A stretch of 64,000 bases of DNA from Homarus americanus (Eukaryota > Arthropoda > Malacostraca > Decapoda > Nephropidae). The stretch lies in the NCBI RefSeq assembly GCF_018991925.1, contig NW_024748870.1:4741276-4805275 (forward strand), written 5' to 3'. The translations under genes were made by a program, and so were the position numbers. Shown here piece after piece: positions 11,380-22,159 of the stretch (its first letter is position 1; the number at the start of each line of letters is the position of its first letter). The notes beneath the pieces were generated by a model. It was given only the letters and a program-made list of their open reading frames with translations, did no database searches and was not told the DNA's origin.

Positions 11380-11665
11380 GGGAGGAGGCTGGGGAGACGA
11401 AAAGGGAGGCTGGGGAGAGGGGAGAGGGGAAGGGAGGCTGGGGAGAGGGGAAGGGAGGCTAGGGGGAGGGGAGAAGGGATAGGAGGATGGAAAGAGGGGA
11501 TTTGAAGATGGGGAGACGGTAGGGGAGGATGGGGAGACGGTAGGGGAGGATGGGGAGACGGAAGGGGAGGCCGGGGAGAGGGAAGCTGGGGAGAGGGGAG
11601 AAAAGGGTGAGCATAGTTGAGATAGGGGAATGGAGCAAGGAGAGAGAGAGAGAGAGAGAGAGGGG
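11380..11665. repeat. polypurine tract with 21-bp tandem units
   Basis: The + strand is almost all A/G. GATGGGGAGACGGTAGGGGAG (21 bp) repeats three times at 11507-11572, beside GAGGCTGGGGAGAGGGGA units (11390-11480), and it ends in (GA)n at 11638-11663. With the preceding tract it forms a pyrimidine-to-purine strand switch separated by only about 125 bp. Confidence 0.9.
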
Positions 11666-11849
11666 AAGAACCGGTGGTGGAGGGGAGGAGGTGGACCATG
11701 AACGAGGAAGATTGTCTAGTACAAGAGGATGGACTGACCTCTGGGTGAGAAAGATTTCGATCCCTTACAAGAAAAAGAAAAATGATGAGAGAGAGAGAGA
11801 TTATTGTCCTCTGGGAATTAAAGTTTGACTCTATAAAGCAAAAGATCTA

Positions 11850-11997
11850 ACCTGAAGAGAAGGATGAGATATTTGCCAGAGTATTAAAGGAATGTAAGGA
11901 AGAGCTTAGTATGCCCTTAGCAAAGTTGTTTAACATGTCCTTAAAAACAGGTGTAGTACCAGAATCCTGGAGGATAGCGAATGTAATACCGATTTTC
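11850..11997 (+). pseudogene. LINE reverse transcriptase fragment (N-terminal part), cut by the gap
   Basis: The + frame reads ...RVLKECKEELSMPLAKLF...VPESWRIANVIPIF right up to the assembly gap. This is the characteristic segment just before the RT fingers of Jockey/CR1-type non-LTR retrotransposons (the usual form is LKECA.ELS.PL..LFN.SL..G.VP..WK.A.V.PIFKKG). About 49 residues are readable without a stop. Upstream of 11850 the frame runs into purine-rich DNA with no matching residues. Whether the element continues cannot be seen because of the Ns; the sequence after the gap does not look like RT. Confidence 0.85.
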
Positions 11998-12097
11998 NNN
12001 NNNNNNNNNNNNNNNNNNNNNNNNNNNNNNNNNNNNNNNNNNNNNNNNNNNNNNNNNNNNNNNNNNNNNNNNNNNNNNNNNNNNNNNNNNNNNNNNN
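11998..12097. other. assembly gap (100 N)
   Basis: Exactly 100 N, a conventional size for a gap of unknown length. True distance and content are unknown; a LINE lies on its left edge. Confidence 1.
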
Positions 12098-13850
12098 AGA
12101 AGCATGTATTGCTGAGGGGCGGCACATTCTTTATGAGGGAGGCACAATATTTTTGGATGCATTTGTTGAAATGCATAGATGCTTATCTAATAGGAGAGAA
12201 AGTACAGATGTTGAAATGTGAAATATATTAAGTTTTCCTTCAGAACTTTAGGGTGACAGACAATATTAACCAACGAAATCAAACCTAATGATCTTCCTTA
12301 TTTGGTTAGGTTTGGTTGGTTTCTGTGGCCAATCATTGTAGCCCTATAAATTGTTGTCATTTTGGAAGGACACTTATACAGGTACTGCTATAGTGTTATA
12401 GGTAATATTTAATCCGACCAACCTTATAGTTTTTGTTTGCCTTAAAACAAAAACATCCTTGATATTCTCCCAATATATTATGTGGTAAAAGTGGTGACTG
12501 TCTCCTTAACTTTACCAAATAATTTATAGGAATAAAGCTGGATGGAAAGTTAATCTGATTTTTTTTTCAGGTAGGTGAAAATTAACAGCTCCTCGAGACA
12601 CCACTACACGCCATAACGCATCACACTTCAGGTATGTCCAAGTCAGTTTTGTACATCTGTTATTTTTGTTTTCGTATTTGTTCGCGAGTTGTTTGTTTCG
12701 GTTCAATGAGTATATCGTCGTTACCTCTCGAGTTGAAGATCGGGATCACATATGCTATATAAAGTCACTTGGGAAATTTTAAATAAGTACGTTAAATAGG
12801 AGAACGTACATCCTTATATTTATGTGGTATATTGTAAATTTCAAGTTTTAAGGTTAACGGCAACTGTCGGTGAAAAACCTTCGGTGTTTTCTAGCAGATC
12901 ATGGCTCACCCTTGAGGGTTTACTGTGATTGTTTGAAATTATTAATCGATCGTTTCTATTCCTTGGAAATTTACATGAAACATTGTTTATTGACTTCGAA
13001 AAAGTCATTACTTGTTTTGAGTGACAAGTATGTTAACCCTTGTCGAGTTGTCGGGTATGTAGCCATATATGGCTACTTAAATTCAGTGTCATACAGCAGA
13101 TAACCGCTCGTCAGAGGATTAGCTGTTGATGCAAAGTATTAAAACTCTATCTTCAAGGAGGGTGAATGCTACCACAACATTTTGGCTCATGGCACTGCCA
13201 CTTGTGTAAGTGAATTTTTCACGTAAAACCCCATTTTTTTACTTGCAATATTGTAATACAAGCTTCTGTAACTCTTTCTCTCATAATGCAATTGTATATA
13301 ACCTTAATACAATTGTCAGTGTATTTAGTGGTGTGTGGAATATTTTTCAGTACACTGAGTTTATGTTGGTAGATATCTTTACCTAAGTATTGTTTACCAT
13401 CAGAATACTGATATGAATATGGGTAAGTATCTTTGGCTGCCATCTAAATTATCAGGCAGTTCAGTCGTTGCAACACTGTTATTAGAAAACACTGTTATTA
13501 GAACTATAGTTATCGCTGTATAAGAAACAAATTTTTGTATCTCTCTCACTGTCTGGGTATTGTTATACCGTCAGGACACAGCAGTAGCACTGGAGTTTAT
13601 TGGGTAATGCTTACCGCTACATAGGTATCATCCCACCGCTGCCACCTTTTACAGGTTGGTGTTCCCTCCAACTGGTACCTTGTAAATTTTTTAGTTACTT
13701 AGTATTTGTTTAATGGAACTGTTTGTTCTCATAAAAATTATTTTGCTTTTTATTTATTTACCGAAATATAGCACACAAACAATAATAGCAACTGTCTATT
13801 TATGTCTATTTACAAGAGAATACAGGGGGAAACTTACTCCTACTACCACT
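12098..13850. other. AT-rich gene-free sequence
   Basis: No coding region is supported. At 12269-12322 there is a small inverted repeat (ACCAAC..CAAACCTAA and TTAGGTTTG.GTTGGT). At 12571-12631 a segment is framed by a polypyrimidine-AG and a GTATGT, but it has stops in all frames. Confidence 0.5.
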
Positions 13851-13852
13851 AC

Positions 13853-13957
13853 TTTGCTTTCACTCGGAATCGAGTATGACGATCATCCAGCTATGATGCA
13901 ATGGTAGGAGTTATTAAGGATGTCACCTAGGTTGGTGAGATCTGAATAAAGAAGGTA
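13853..13957 (-). mobile_element. 3'-end fragment of the same LINE family as 17555-21550
   Basis: The segment TTTGCTTTCACTCGGAATCGAGTATGACGATCATCCAGCTATGATGCAATG and the following GATGTCACC..GGTTGGTGAG match 17559-17645 with scattered substitutions. On the minus strand that is the last part of the coding end and 3' tail of the LINE. Only about 105 bp are present, as expected for a severely 5'-truncated insertion. Confidence 0.75.
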
Positions 13958-13959
13958 AT

Positions 13960-16900
13960 TTACAGAGCTCCTTTAACACGTCTGTTGTGTGTAAGATACA
14001 GTGGTTAAGGCCACTGAAAGCTGGGTACTTGGTGTTGACCTGTGCATGGATAGGTGTGTGGAGGACATAAGACTGTCATCCAGCATAGTTGCTAATTATC
14101 TAGTTAATTTGGGTAGTGTAATTTATGAAATACTATATGTATATAGCCCACATTTATAGAAGTTCTTTTGTCAATATGTTGACAGAGGCTATTACACCCT
14201 TGCTATTAACGCTCAATAGTACTGGAACATTGGGATCTGGAAGGTAGGGAAAGGAGGGCATCCTAAGTTGTTCCCAAGTTCATATAATTGTTATATAAAT
14301 CGTCATAGTTAGTTTCGCCTTGTAAAGAATTGGGCATTTGGTTTGTAGAAATGATTTTTTTCTGAAAAACGTATTAAGCAAAGCAAAAAATCCTCTCGAC
14401 TTTTTTAAATCCTGACCATCTACCATCAAAATTTTGATACCAACAACATCTGTGTCCAAATAAGTAGCATTTTCCCCATATTTGACATATTTTACACAAT
14501 GTAACTTCAAACTTGTAGACTGTTATCATTAAATTGACTGTTAGATATGTATAATATCGGTATATTTAAAACACGAGCAGTTAAAAGGATCTCATATAGA
14601 TAGATTCGTCATCTTGCCCCAAAATGGTGAGTTTGAAGGAAATTTGGGTTGGCAACACGTCATTTCTTGTCATATTAACTCCTTAGGAAACAAAGACTAT
14701 GCTATGATAAAGAATAAAGTTGTATTAAAGTACCCAAAGCTTAACATGAAAATAAAATTTAAATGGCTATTACCACTTTTTTTTTTTACATTGCCGGGCT
14801 GTTTATTAGTCCCGCTTCACTCTCCTAAGACTTTTAAGCCAACTGTAGTAACAGCAGTATCCCTTATGTATCCTTATTATCTTGTCTTGATAGACTGTAA
14901 ATCTCGATTACTTTTACTAACATCATCTTGAACACGTACCGTGTCTTCCCAATGTGAAATTAACATATTAGTAATAATTGAGCACTTTGAGAAGAGTTAA
15001 AATCGTCAGATATTGTTAAACGCAGACGGTCTGAAGAAAAACACATTCTCTGACATTATCATGAATGTGGTGCTTCCTTAAAGGCAAGCGTTACATTAGT
15101 CCAAAAAACAAAGTAAACTAGAAGTTCATAAGTGTAAAACATTGCTCTTGTATTTTCACTTATGGTTTTCTGTGTTTGTGCTGTGCATTAGTTTAGTGTT
15201 CATACAATTCTATTACTGTTTCTAGCATGCTAAAAAAAAAGTTCAAATTTAGTATCATTTGGATTTTTGGAAAATCACATTTTTCGAAACCTCGAGTTTT
15301 ATTGTTGATAGGAAGGACATGACTGTTGTGAAGGTTGAATAATTTAATATAGATAAATTAGAAAATAGACAGTCAAGGAAATGTAAATCTTTGACAATGG
15401 ATGGTATCTTCCTCCAAGCTTGTACGGTCTATAGTATTTTCGAAGAGATCATTTATAAGTAACATTACTACACTTCAGTATTGGTGAGATGGTGGGAAGC
15501 AAGATGTCGTAGCCGGTTACAGAATGAAGACTTCGAATGATCATATGAGGGTGGTTTAACAGGAGGAGAAATAATTTGTTTAATGCAGTAGAGATATCTT
15601 GAATAAAACTATCAAATGATTCATATGAATTATTAAGAACCAGAGTGTAAGTTGCGAGCAGGGAGAGAAACAAGACCTGCAAGAGTCCTACTGTGAATCT
15701 TGGCGTCTGCAAGGTGACGGACAAATTGTGTGCGTGATATTCTTCCTCAACTTTATGAATACCTAGAACTGGACAAAAATATTGGTATAAAATTCAATTG
15801 ATTGTAAAAGAATGGTGCTTAACTCTGATTCACATTTTTGAGAATTTGTGGAGGAAAGCCGTGCACGTTAAAATCTCAGTTGGATTGTATGGTATATGTT
15901 AAAGAACAAATAAAAATGTTGTCAATAGAGAAGGTGTATAGGGGATGGACTGGCTGTATTGACATAGGTAGGGACGGCATGCCTAGAATCATCGGTTGAG
16001 TATCTGGCTAACAAGGAGTTAGGGAGCTGTACGTTTTGACAGTATACAGATGCAGCGGTGAGGTCAGGGTGAGTAGGAGATGGAATGGTTGCGCTACAAA
16101 ACTAATGATAAAATCATTTAGCCAAGGGCCAGAGAGATACTGCTGCTGGATTGCATGTGAAGAGACTGTGTTCTGGAGTGTGGAATCTCCTTTTTGACTT
16201 CGGTGATTGTGTGTTTACATTGGTTTCGTGTTGTGATGGAAGCACTACGAGAGCCATAGTTGTGGGTTATATTTACAGTTTTGTATATATCTTGTTTGCC
16301 TTTCATGACTTTCAGGAATGAAAGGTTGAAGGATGGAGGAGAGGCAAGTACTATGACGGCTAAATGGGTGACCGAACATTTCTGTTCTAAGAGCAATAAT
16401 TTCGGATATGACTCTAGCATAATCGAAAGACTCACTCAAGAGATTACAGTGATGTAATAGGTAGAACTCTTGGTTCAATAAGAGTTTAGGGATTGAGGAC
16501 ACTGATACAACGGCAGAGAATAATGGGAAGAAAAACGTCATAGTGGACAGTGGAGAATGAATCTCTTAATAAAAATTATGTTAGAGAAATGTTGTATAAA
16601 ACACTAATTACAGTTAGAAAAACCACAAACATAATATATAGTATATTTTAAAATACTAAATATAAACTGAGTGTTATGACGGTGTATTTATTCAAACAGA
16701 AAATAACTGATATGAAGAAATAGAGAGAATAACGGTAAACATCGGATCCCTGTTACCACGAACGTATGGTGGCACTCTGTTAGGGTTCTGTATTGGCTCA
16801 CCATTTCCGATACGGTGTGTATGGGTGTGACGCCACAACGACACAAGACGAGTAATGGTGATACCCGTGTTGTAATGCAGACTGTGAATTTAGTATGACT

Positions 16901-17070
16901 TGCGTCTAAATATTTATAATATATAGTTTTCTTATATTCCTTACTATAGATTTGTGTGTACGTGTATTCACAATTTCTCCTTATCGTTTCCTTTGTACTC
17001 ATTCGTAAACAGGCACACTTAATACTCCATAGTTTTCCAGCATCTCCGTAACCGACGACCCAAATATCTT
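13960..17070. other. 3-kb stretch without a supported gene
   Basis: AT-rich, non-repetitive sequence. Several minus-strand frames of 90-105 codons exist at 15449-15724 and 16118-16541. The one at 16245-16541 shows a phrase (EIIALRTEMFGHPFSRHST) that faintly resembles the region after RT in Penelope/DIRS-like elements, but stops and frame breaks surround it and I do not call a gene. Confidence 0.4.
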
Positions 17071-17076
17071 TATTGT

Positions 17077-17460
17077 ATACACCGACGTCACCACTTCCTC
17101 ACCTTGTAACCCATCCGGCACCAACCACTCACCAAGCACCAACCACCCACCCATCCGCACACCATCCATCTGCCCATTCACACATCATCCTCTTCCACCC
17201 ACGAATACATAATCTACCCATTACCACCACCCATACACAGACTTCACTCACATCATCCGTCTCAACACAAACTACCAACACCCAACCACCGCCTGCAAAC
17301 CACCCACCCATACGCCACCGGCCACCCAACCAACACATCCTCTGTCACCACTCATTCACAAAGCACCTGTCGCTACCAACTACGCACCACTCTACCAACA
17401 CCCACACACTCAACCTTAATGGAATCACCCATACATGAACTACTACCGTCGAACCAAATT
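17077..17460. repeat. CA-rich simple DNA (CACCAACCACCCA type)
   Basis: Irregular ACC/CAC/CCAA words such as CACCAACCACTCACC and ACCCACCCATCC. The same kind of DNA resumes on the other side of the LINE (21590-21900), so the LINE appears to have landed in one CA-rich field. Confidence 0.8.
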
Positions 17461-17471
17461 GTATATGTCCA

Positions 17472-17472
<1 letters not shown>

Positions 17473-17548
<76 letters not shown>
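17473..17548. repeat. (AC)n microsatellite abutting the LINE 3' end
   Basis: (AC)20 then CATACATACATAC then (AC)14. On the LINE's own (minus) strand this is a TG tail directly after the 3' end. It may be the element's tail or part of the target. Confidence 0.95.
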
Positions 17549-17639
17549 TCTTACTAGTTTGCTGTCACTCGAAATCCAGTATGACGATCATCCAACTATG
17601 ATACAATGATATAAGTTATCACAGATGTCACCTTCATTG

Positions 17640-18390
17640 GTGAGTTTTGAGGTGACTAAAGAGGCCGATACGGGACCGGCAGAGTTGTTCACAGATGTTG
17701 CATATGTGGAGGGCTACATCGAGTGCGGGAGGGGGCGGTGGCAGTGTCTTTCCTGCGTTGGCGCTTGTCTTCCCTGGTTTGTAGTCGGGCTAACTCGTGT
17801 GGTGCTCCTACAAGCGTTACGATGTGGAGTAATCGTCTCCCAGGTGAGGGGGTCGATTTGGCACTTTTTCAGTTTTGTCTTAAGACTATCCTTATACCTT
17901 TTCAGTTTCCCATCGGCGTTACTTTTAATATTCGTTAGGTGACTGTAAAGTAGCTGCCTTGGCAGCCTACTGTCGTCCAGGCAGGTTACATGGCCAGTCC
18001 AGCGTAGTTGTTCATGGATAATGGTAGCCTCGGTGCTCCTACAGTGGTGTCAGCAAGAATACTGGCATTTGTTCTCTTGTCTTCCCAGCAAGCTGGGAGG
18101 ATGGGACGTAGACTACGATGATGAAAGTTTTCAAGTGATTTGAGGTGCCTCCTGTATGTGACCCATGTCTCGTTGCCATAGAGTAGGGTGGGGAGGACCA
18201 CTGCTCGATACACGTGTAACTTTGTAGATAATTTCAGTTCCCTACAGTTGAAAACACGATTTCGGAGTCTGCCAAAGGCTTGAGATGCACATGTTATCCG
18301 ATGCTGAATCTCTTCATCGATGTTTGCGGTGGTGGACAGGTGGCAGCCGAGAAACCGAAAGTGGGTAACATTAGAGAGGCTAGTACCGTT
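17640..18390 (-). pseudogene. LINE C-terminal region and 3' tail
   Basis: After RT the minus strand gives ...VTHFRFLGCHLS..., DEEIQHRITCASQAFGRLR, a YRAVVLPTLLYGNETWVTYR run and WEDKRTNASIL, the thumb/connection pattern of this LINE group. It is open for 75 codons at 18213-17986. Downstream (17985-17640) the frame breaks; the last phrases lead into the 3' tail shared with 13853-13957. Confidence 0.88.
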
Positions 18391-19320
18391 AAGATGGATG
18401 GAAAGTGGAGGTGTTTCTGAACCAGGGTTGAAAGAAAATCCGAGTCTTTCGTATATTCACCTCAAGGCCGAAGTGTGCATACACATCTGCATAGGTGTTC
18501 AGGATCTCCTGTAGGTCGCGTTCAGTGTGAGCAACAAGATTGAGGTCGTCTGCATACTGAAGTTCAGTAATAGAAGCTGCCGACACCTTTGTTGTTGCCT
18601 GGAGTCGTCTTATGTTAAAAAGACCCTTCATCCGTTTCTCGATGTCCACCCCGCCGGATAAATTGGCACTGGCACGAGTAAGGAAGGCAGCCAAGAAAAT
18701 AAAACAGAGAGTTGGTGTCAGTACATACCCTTGTTTAACCCCCGTTTGGATGGGAAAGAACTCAGACTAGGTGCCATTGTGCAGGACACTGCCATTCATG
18801 CCATCGTGGAGTTGCCAATTAATGGCGATGAATTTTGGGGGCACCCAAAACGGCTGAGGGTCCATCAGAGGGCTTCCCTGTTGACCGAGTCAAAGGCCTT
18901 GGTTAGGTCAATGAAAGCCATGTACAGGTCACGACGCTGCTCTCTGCACTTTTCCTGTATCTGGCGGGCAGCGAAGATCATGTCAGTGGTGCCATGTGAT
19001 GGTCTACAGCCACATTGAAATTCTGGGAAGAAGATTTCCGCCTCAGGAAGAAGTCTATTTAGGAGGACTCGGGCAAAAATTTTGCCAGCTACGAACAACA
19101 GCAGAAATCCCGCGGTTGTTGCCACAGTCTGACCGGTCTTCCTTGTTCTTATAAATATTGACGATGGGGGCATCTTTAAGAGCGTGAGGGATTTCCTCCT
19201 TTTCCAATATATTCTCCAGGAGAGAGTGGAGAAGCCGGTAAGCAGAGGTCCTCCTGCTTTATATACCTCGGCTGGGATTCCATCAGGCCCTGGGGATTTG
19301 TCATTTTTCATCTATTTGAT
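18390..19320 (-). pseudogene. LINE reverse transcriptase domain, frameshifted
   Basis: RNA-directed DNA polymerase of the LINE. The first part (19311-18865) is open for 149 codons with KNDKSPGPDGIPAEVYKAGG, VAGKIFARVLLNRLLPEAE, CGCRPSHGTTDMIFAARQIQ and motif A FIDLTKAFDSVNREAL. The usual NYRGISLL phrase before VAGK is lost to a short frame change. The middle (18860-18700) is split over frames; in one frame it gives a VKQGY-like phrase. The catalytic YADD is at 18546-18557 within ITELQYADDLNLVAH. The catalytic Asp residues are preserved, but the frame changes rule out a full-length product. Confidence 0.92.
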
Positions 19321-19594
19321 GGCAGTAGCTACCTCATCCAGGGATGGAGGATAGCTGAGGTGGGTCAGCTCATGGATGCTGAGGGACCTGTTGGGTAGTC
19401 AGGACATCCACATCAGTGTTTCGGTTGAGCAGTGAAAGGTAGTGCTCTTTCTAGCGCTGAAGGAGGCCTTCATCGTCTTAGATTATGGACTTACCGTCGA
19501 ATGAGAGGAGGGGGGCTGCACTACTAGTGATTGGCCCATAAAATGTTTTGGTGGAATTGAACAAGTCGCGCATCTTGTGCTGATCTGCAAATTG

Positions 19595-19870
19595 TTGTGT
19601 TTAACATGCTTTATTTTTAAACCAGTCATTCTTTAGATTGCGAAGTTCCCACTGGGCCACAGCTTTCTTCTTGCAGAAGGTATCAGCTTTGGTCGGAGAC
19701 TGAGGGTTGTTCTGCCAGTCAGTTAAAGCAGTACATTTATCATTGATGAGTACATTGATTGCCGGGTTATTTTCATCAAACCAGTCCTGGTGAATTCTTT
19801 CGATCTGGCCGAGGGTCTCTCTGCAGGATTTTGTTATGATAGTGTTGAGAATATCCAATTCGGCACTGGG
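19595..19870 (-). pseudogene. LINE linker between endonuclease and RT
   Basis: The minus frame reads ...ETLGQIERIHQDWFDENNPAI... and ...KKKAVAQWELRNLKNDWFKNKA, matching the known linker pattern of this LINE group (KHQDWFDEN...I..L...K......., then ...LR.M.D.W...KA). It is readable for about 85 codons. Between 19590 and 19320 further pieces (a DPP..EV-like run) can be guessed but are broken. Confidence 0.85.
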
Positions 19871-19999
19871 ATTTCGGTTGTTCGTTGTCGGGTTGTTTAT
19901 CAGCCCACGTTCGAGCTGCTCTCTGAAAGCATGTGCTACCGCTGGATCCTCCAGACGCTTAATGTTAAAACCTTCAGAGGCTTCGTTTTAGGGGAAGGA

Positions 20000-20480
20000 G
20001 TTCACGCCATTCGCCTACTGTGGCATTTAAGTCACCAAGGATCACAACCTTACTTTATCTGTGGATAGAGGTTAGCACTCTGTCGAGTTCGGCGTAAAAC
20101 GCCTCCTTGACGTCATCCTCTGCATCCAGTGTTGGGGCGTTTGCACTGATGAAAGAGGTATGACGTGAGTGATTGAGTGGAGATCTCAGCGTCATGAGGC
20201 GCTCGTTGAACCCGATAGGCAATTCAGTTAGCCTGTGTAGGATGCGTTGGCGGATGGCAAAGCCAACTCCATAAATGCGGTTTCTCTCCGCAGCAGGCTT
20301 ACCCTTCTAGAAGAAGGTATAGCCAGATCCCCGTTCTGTGAGTTAACCCTCGTCTGGGAACCGGGACTCACTAATGGCTGCTATGTCGACGTTATACCTA
20401 ATCAGCTCTTTTGCCACAAGGGCAGTTCTTCTATCAGGACGCCCATTTGTGCCAGAATCCAGAAGGGCCCTGACATTCTA
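20000..20480 (-). pseudogene. LINE endonuclease domain (EEP/APE-like), disrupted
   Basis: The minus strand encodes an AP-type endonuclease, which in LINEs nicks the target DNA to prime reverse transcription. Visible family motifs are TALVAKELIRYNVDIAAISE (catalytic Glu region, about 20358-20420), RIYGVGFAIR, ERLMTLRSPL and VVILGDLNATVG (GD.N motif, 20013-20048). Three in-frame stops lie at 20343-20345, 20307-20309 and 20055-20057. Soon after GDLNATVG the usual ...GVIG..G.G..N.NG and SW..P....IDY/DH motifs are not found, so the last third of the domain seems to be deleted or badly decayed. Confidence 0.88.
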
Positions 20481-21554
20481 TGCAGCGACCACAAGAGGTT
20501 GGATAGGTTGTTTTTGTTTGGATCTGTGATTTTGATTGTGTTTTCGACCGCATAAGGATGACCTTATTAGGTGCGGTTGCCCAACAGGTTCGTTTTTTAG
20601 GCAGGCTATGTTTAGGGCACCTTTTCTAGCCCCCTCCACATGTGGGGTGAGCAGAGTGGCTCCTCGAAAGGGCTGCTCAGTCGCACAGACAGGACCGGAT
20701 TGCACTGCTTCCTTGATCCCAGTGTATAAACGACCATCTTATCTGTGCCGCCCATGTGCAGAGTTGTGACTAAGACTCCCGGCAGTCATCTCTGCCTGTC
20801 TCCGTCGCCACTCGTCCGTCGCCATAGGACTTTTGGGGGTTTTGATGATGGTGAGAGGTATGATGAGCTGGATGATGGCTGTGCATGAATTGATTTATGT
20901 GGTGTGGCAGGAGCGCAGGCTGCAATCACACATCTTGGCTCTCCCTTTTCCTGATCCAGTGGTGCAAGTGTTGCAACGACTGGGGACAGGGAGAGTTGCA
21001 ATGGACTGCCGATAGCCCAGTTTGGTGGGTTTCGCCTTAGTAGCCTGTCCATCATGCATTGCCTTCATACGCCGGTGAAGTCGTTGGGTTCCCATGGTGG
21101 TCACCTCTTCCGCCTACACCGCCGTTGAGGTCTTGTTGGAGCTCTGTAAGCATGTCTGCCTGTTGCTGGGCTCCACCGTAGATTTTTCGTTCGGGGTTTA
21201 CCCCCGTAGCCTTATACCTACCAAGTTTAATCCGCAAGGCAGCGGGGTAATGGTATCCACATGCCAGTGGGCCTATGCACCGTTCCTCTGGGGCCCACTG
21301 CTACTCCGAGATCCCCTATTGGTCTAGCCTGGGCCCACGATGCACCCAGTTACCGTTTGTTGCCACGAGGAGGCACAGCAGGAGTCTTGATGGTGAAGAG
21401 GCTGTGTACTGGCAGGGAAAGACTTATGTAAGTTGCTTCCCTGTTTGCCATGAGGGCTAGCCAGCGGTGGTAGCTGAAAGCGAGAGGGAGCAAGCACTGC
21501 CTGCACCTTACACTAACCTAATGCCGCCACACTAGACGCATTACACCACCCTGT

Positions 21555-21589
<35 letters not shown>
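21555..21589. repeat. (AC)n microsatellite at the LINE 5' side
   Basis: Pure AC run immediately beyond the LINE 5' region, then CCTACCTACCAACACCCA-type simple DNA. Confidence 0.95.
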
Positions 21590-21591
<2 letters not shown>

Positions 21592-22155
21592 ACCTACCAA
21601 CACCCACTCTACCTACCAACACCCACACACACAGTCAACCCACCACCATATCATCCACACACCATCTTTCGGCACTACACACACTATACCATACACCTCC
21701 TACCACCTGTCACGCCCATCCACATATCAACTACTCACCACAACCTGCCACGACACACACTTGCTACACCCATCCACTCATTCCCTACTTGCTACCTAAA
21801 TACACGTCTTCTGGCACTTGTCATAGAAAATACTATTACAAGTTGACCACACACACTCCACCACACATACCCATTCTCCTCTTACACAGAAACACTACAC
21901 ATTCCACCAGAAAATCTACGAATGGTTGGTCCTCATGTTCAAGGCTGGCCGGTACTGTACTAAGACCACCTGGGAGTGAATCTGTTTAAGGTGTAGAAGT
22001 TGTCGCCAACAACGAGTTGTATGACCCAAGGAGGCCGGACAGATAGCGTCAGGGGCCAGTTGCTTGCGAAGGGAGTTTATTGCCCACCACACCACACACA
22101 TACACACACTTTACCATCCGCATACGCACACACACACACACACACACACACTCAA
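21590..22155. repeat. CA-rich simple DNA with a unique island
   Basis: CA/ACC-rich words fill 21590-21905 and 22085-22155 (with (CA)n at the end). Between them, 21910-22080 is a non-repetitive island of balanced composition that I cannot assign. Confidence 0.75.
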
Positions 22156-22159
22156 CCAC

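Larger units (their letters stand above)
17555..21550 (-). mobile_element. near full-length inactivated LINE (non-LTR retrotransposon)
   Basis: On the minus strand, from about 21550 to 17555, the parts of a one-main-ORF LINE follow in order: a 5' region (21550-20500), an apurinic-type endonuclease (about 20480-20000), a linker (19870-19590), a reverse transcriptase (19320-18400) and a C-terminal region (18390-17640) with the 3' tail. The phrases (ERLMTLRSPL, ILGDLNATVG, KAFDSVNRE, YADD, VVLPTLLYGNETW) are typical of a widespread animal LINE group, probably RTE-related; the clade is inference. It carries several in-frame stops and frame changes, so it is dead. CA-rich simple DNA flanks both sides. 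I could not define a target site duplication. Confidence 0.93.

Noticed and set aside
10660..11505. 281-codon open frame
   Set aside because: It comes from an almost A/G-free strand, so stop codons cannot occur; composition is Ser/Leu/Pro/Phe only.
12571..12631. Exon-like segment between a polypyrimidine-CAG and GTATGT
   Set aside because: Stops in all three frames, so not coding; without transcript data a non-coding exon cannot be claimed.
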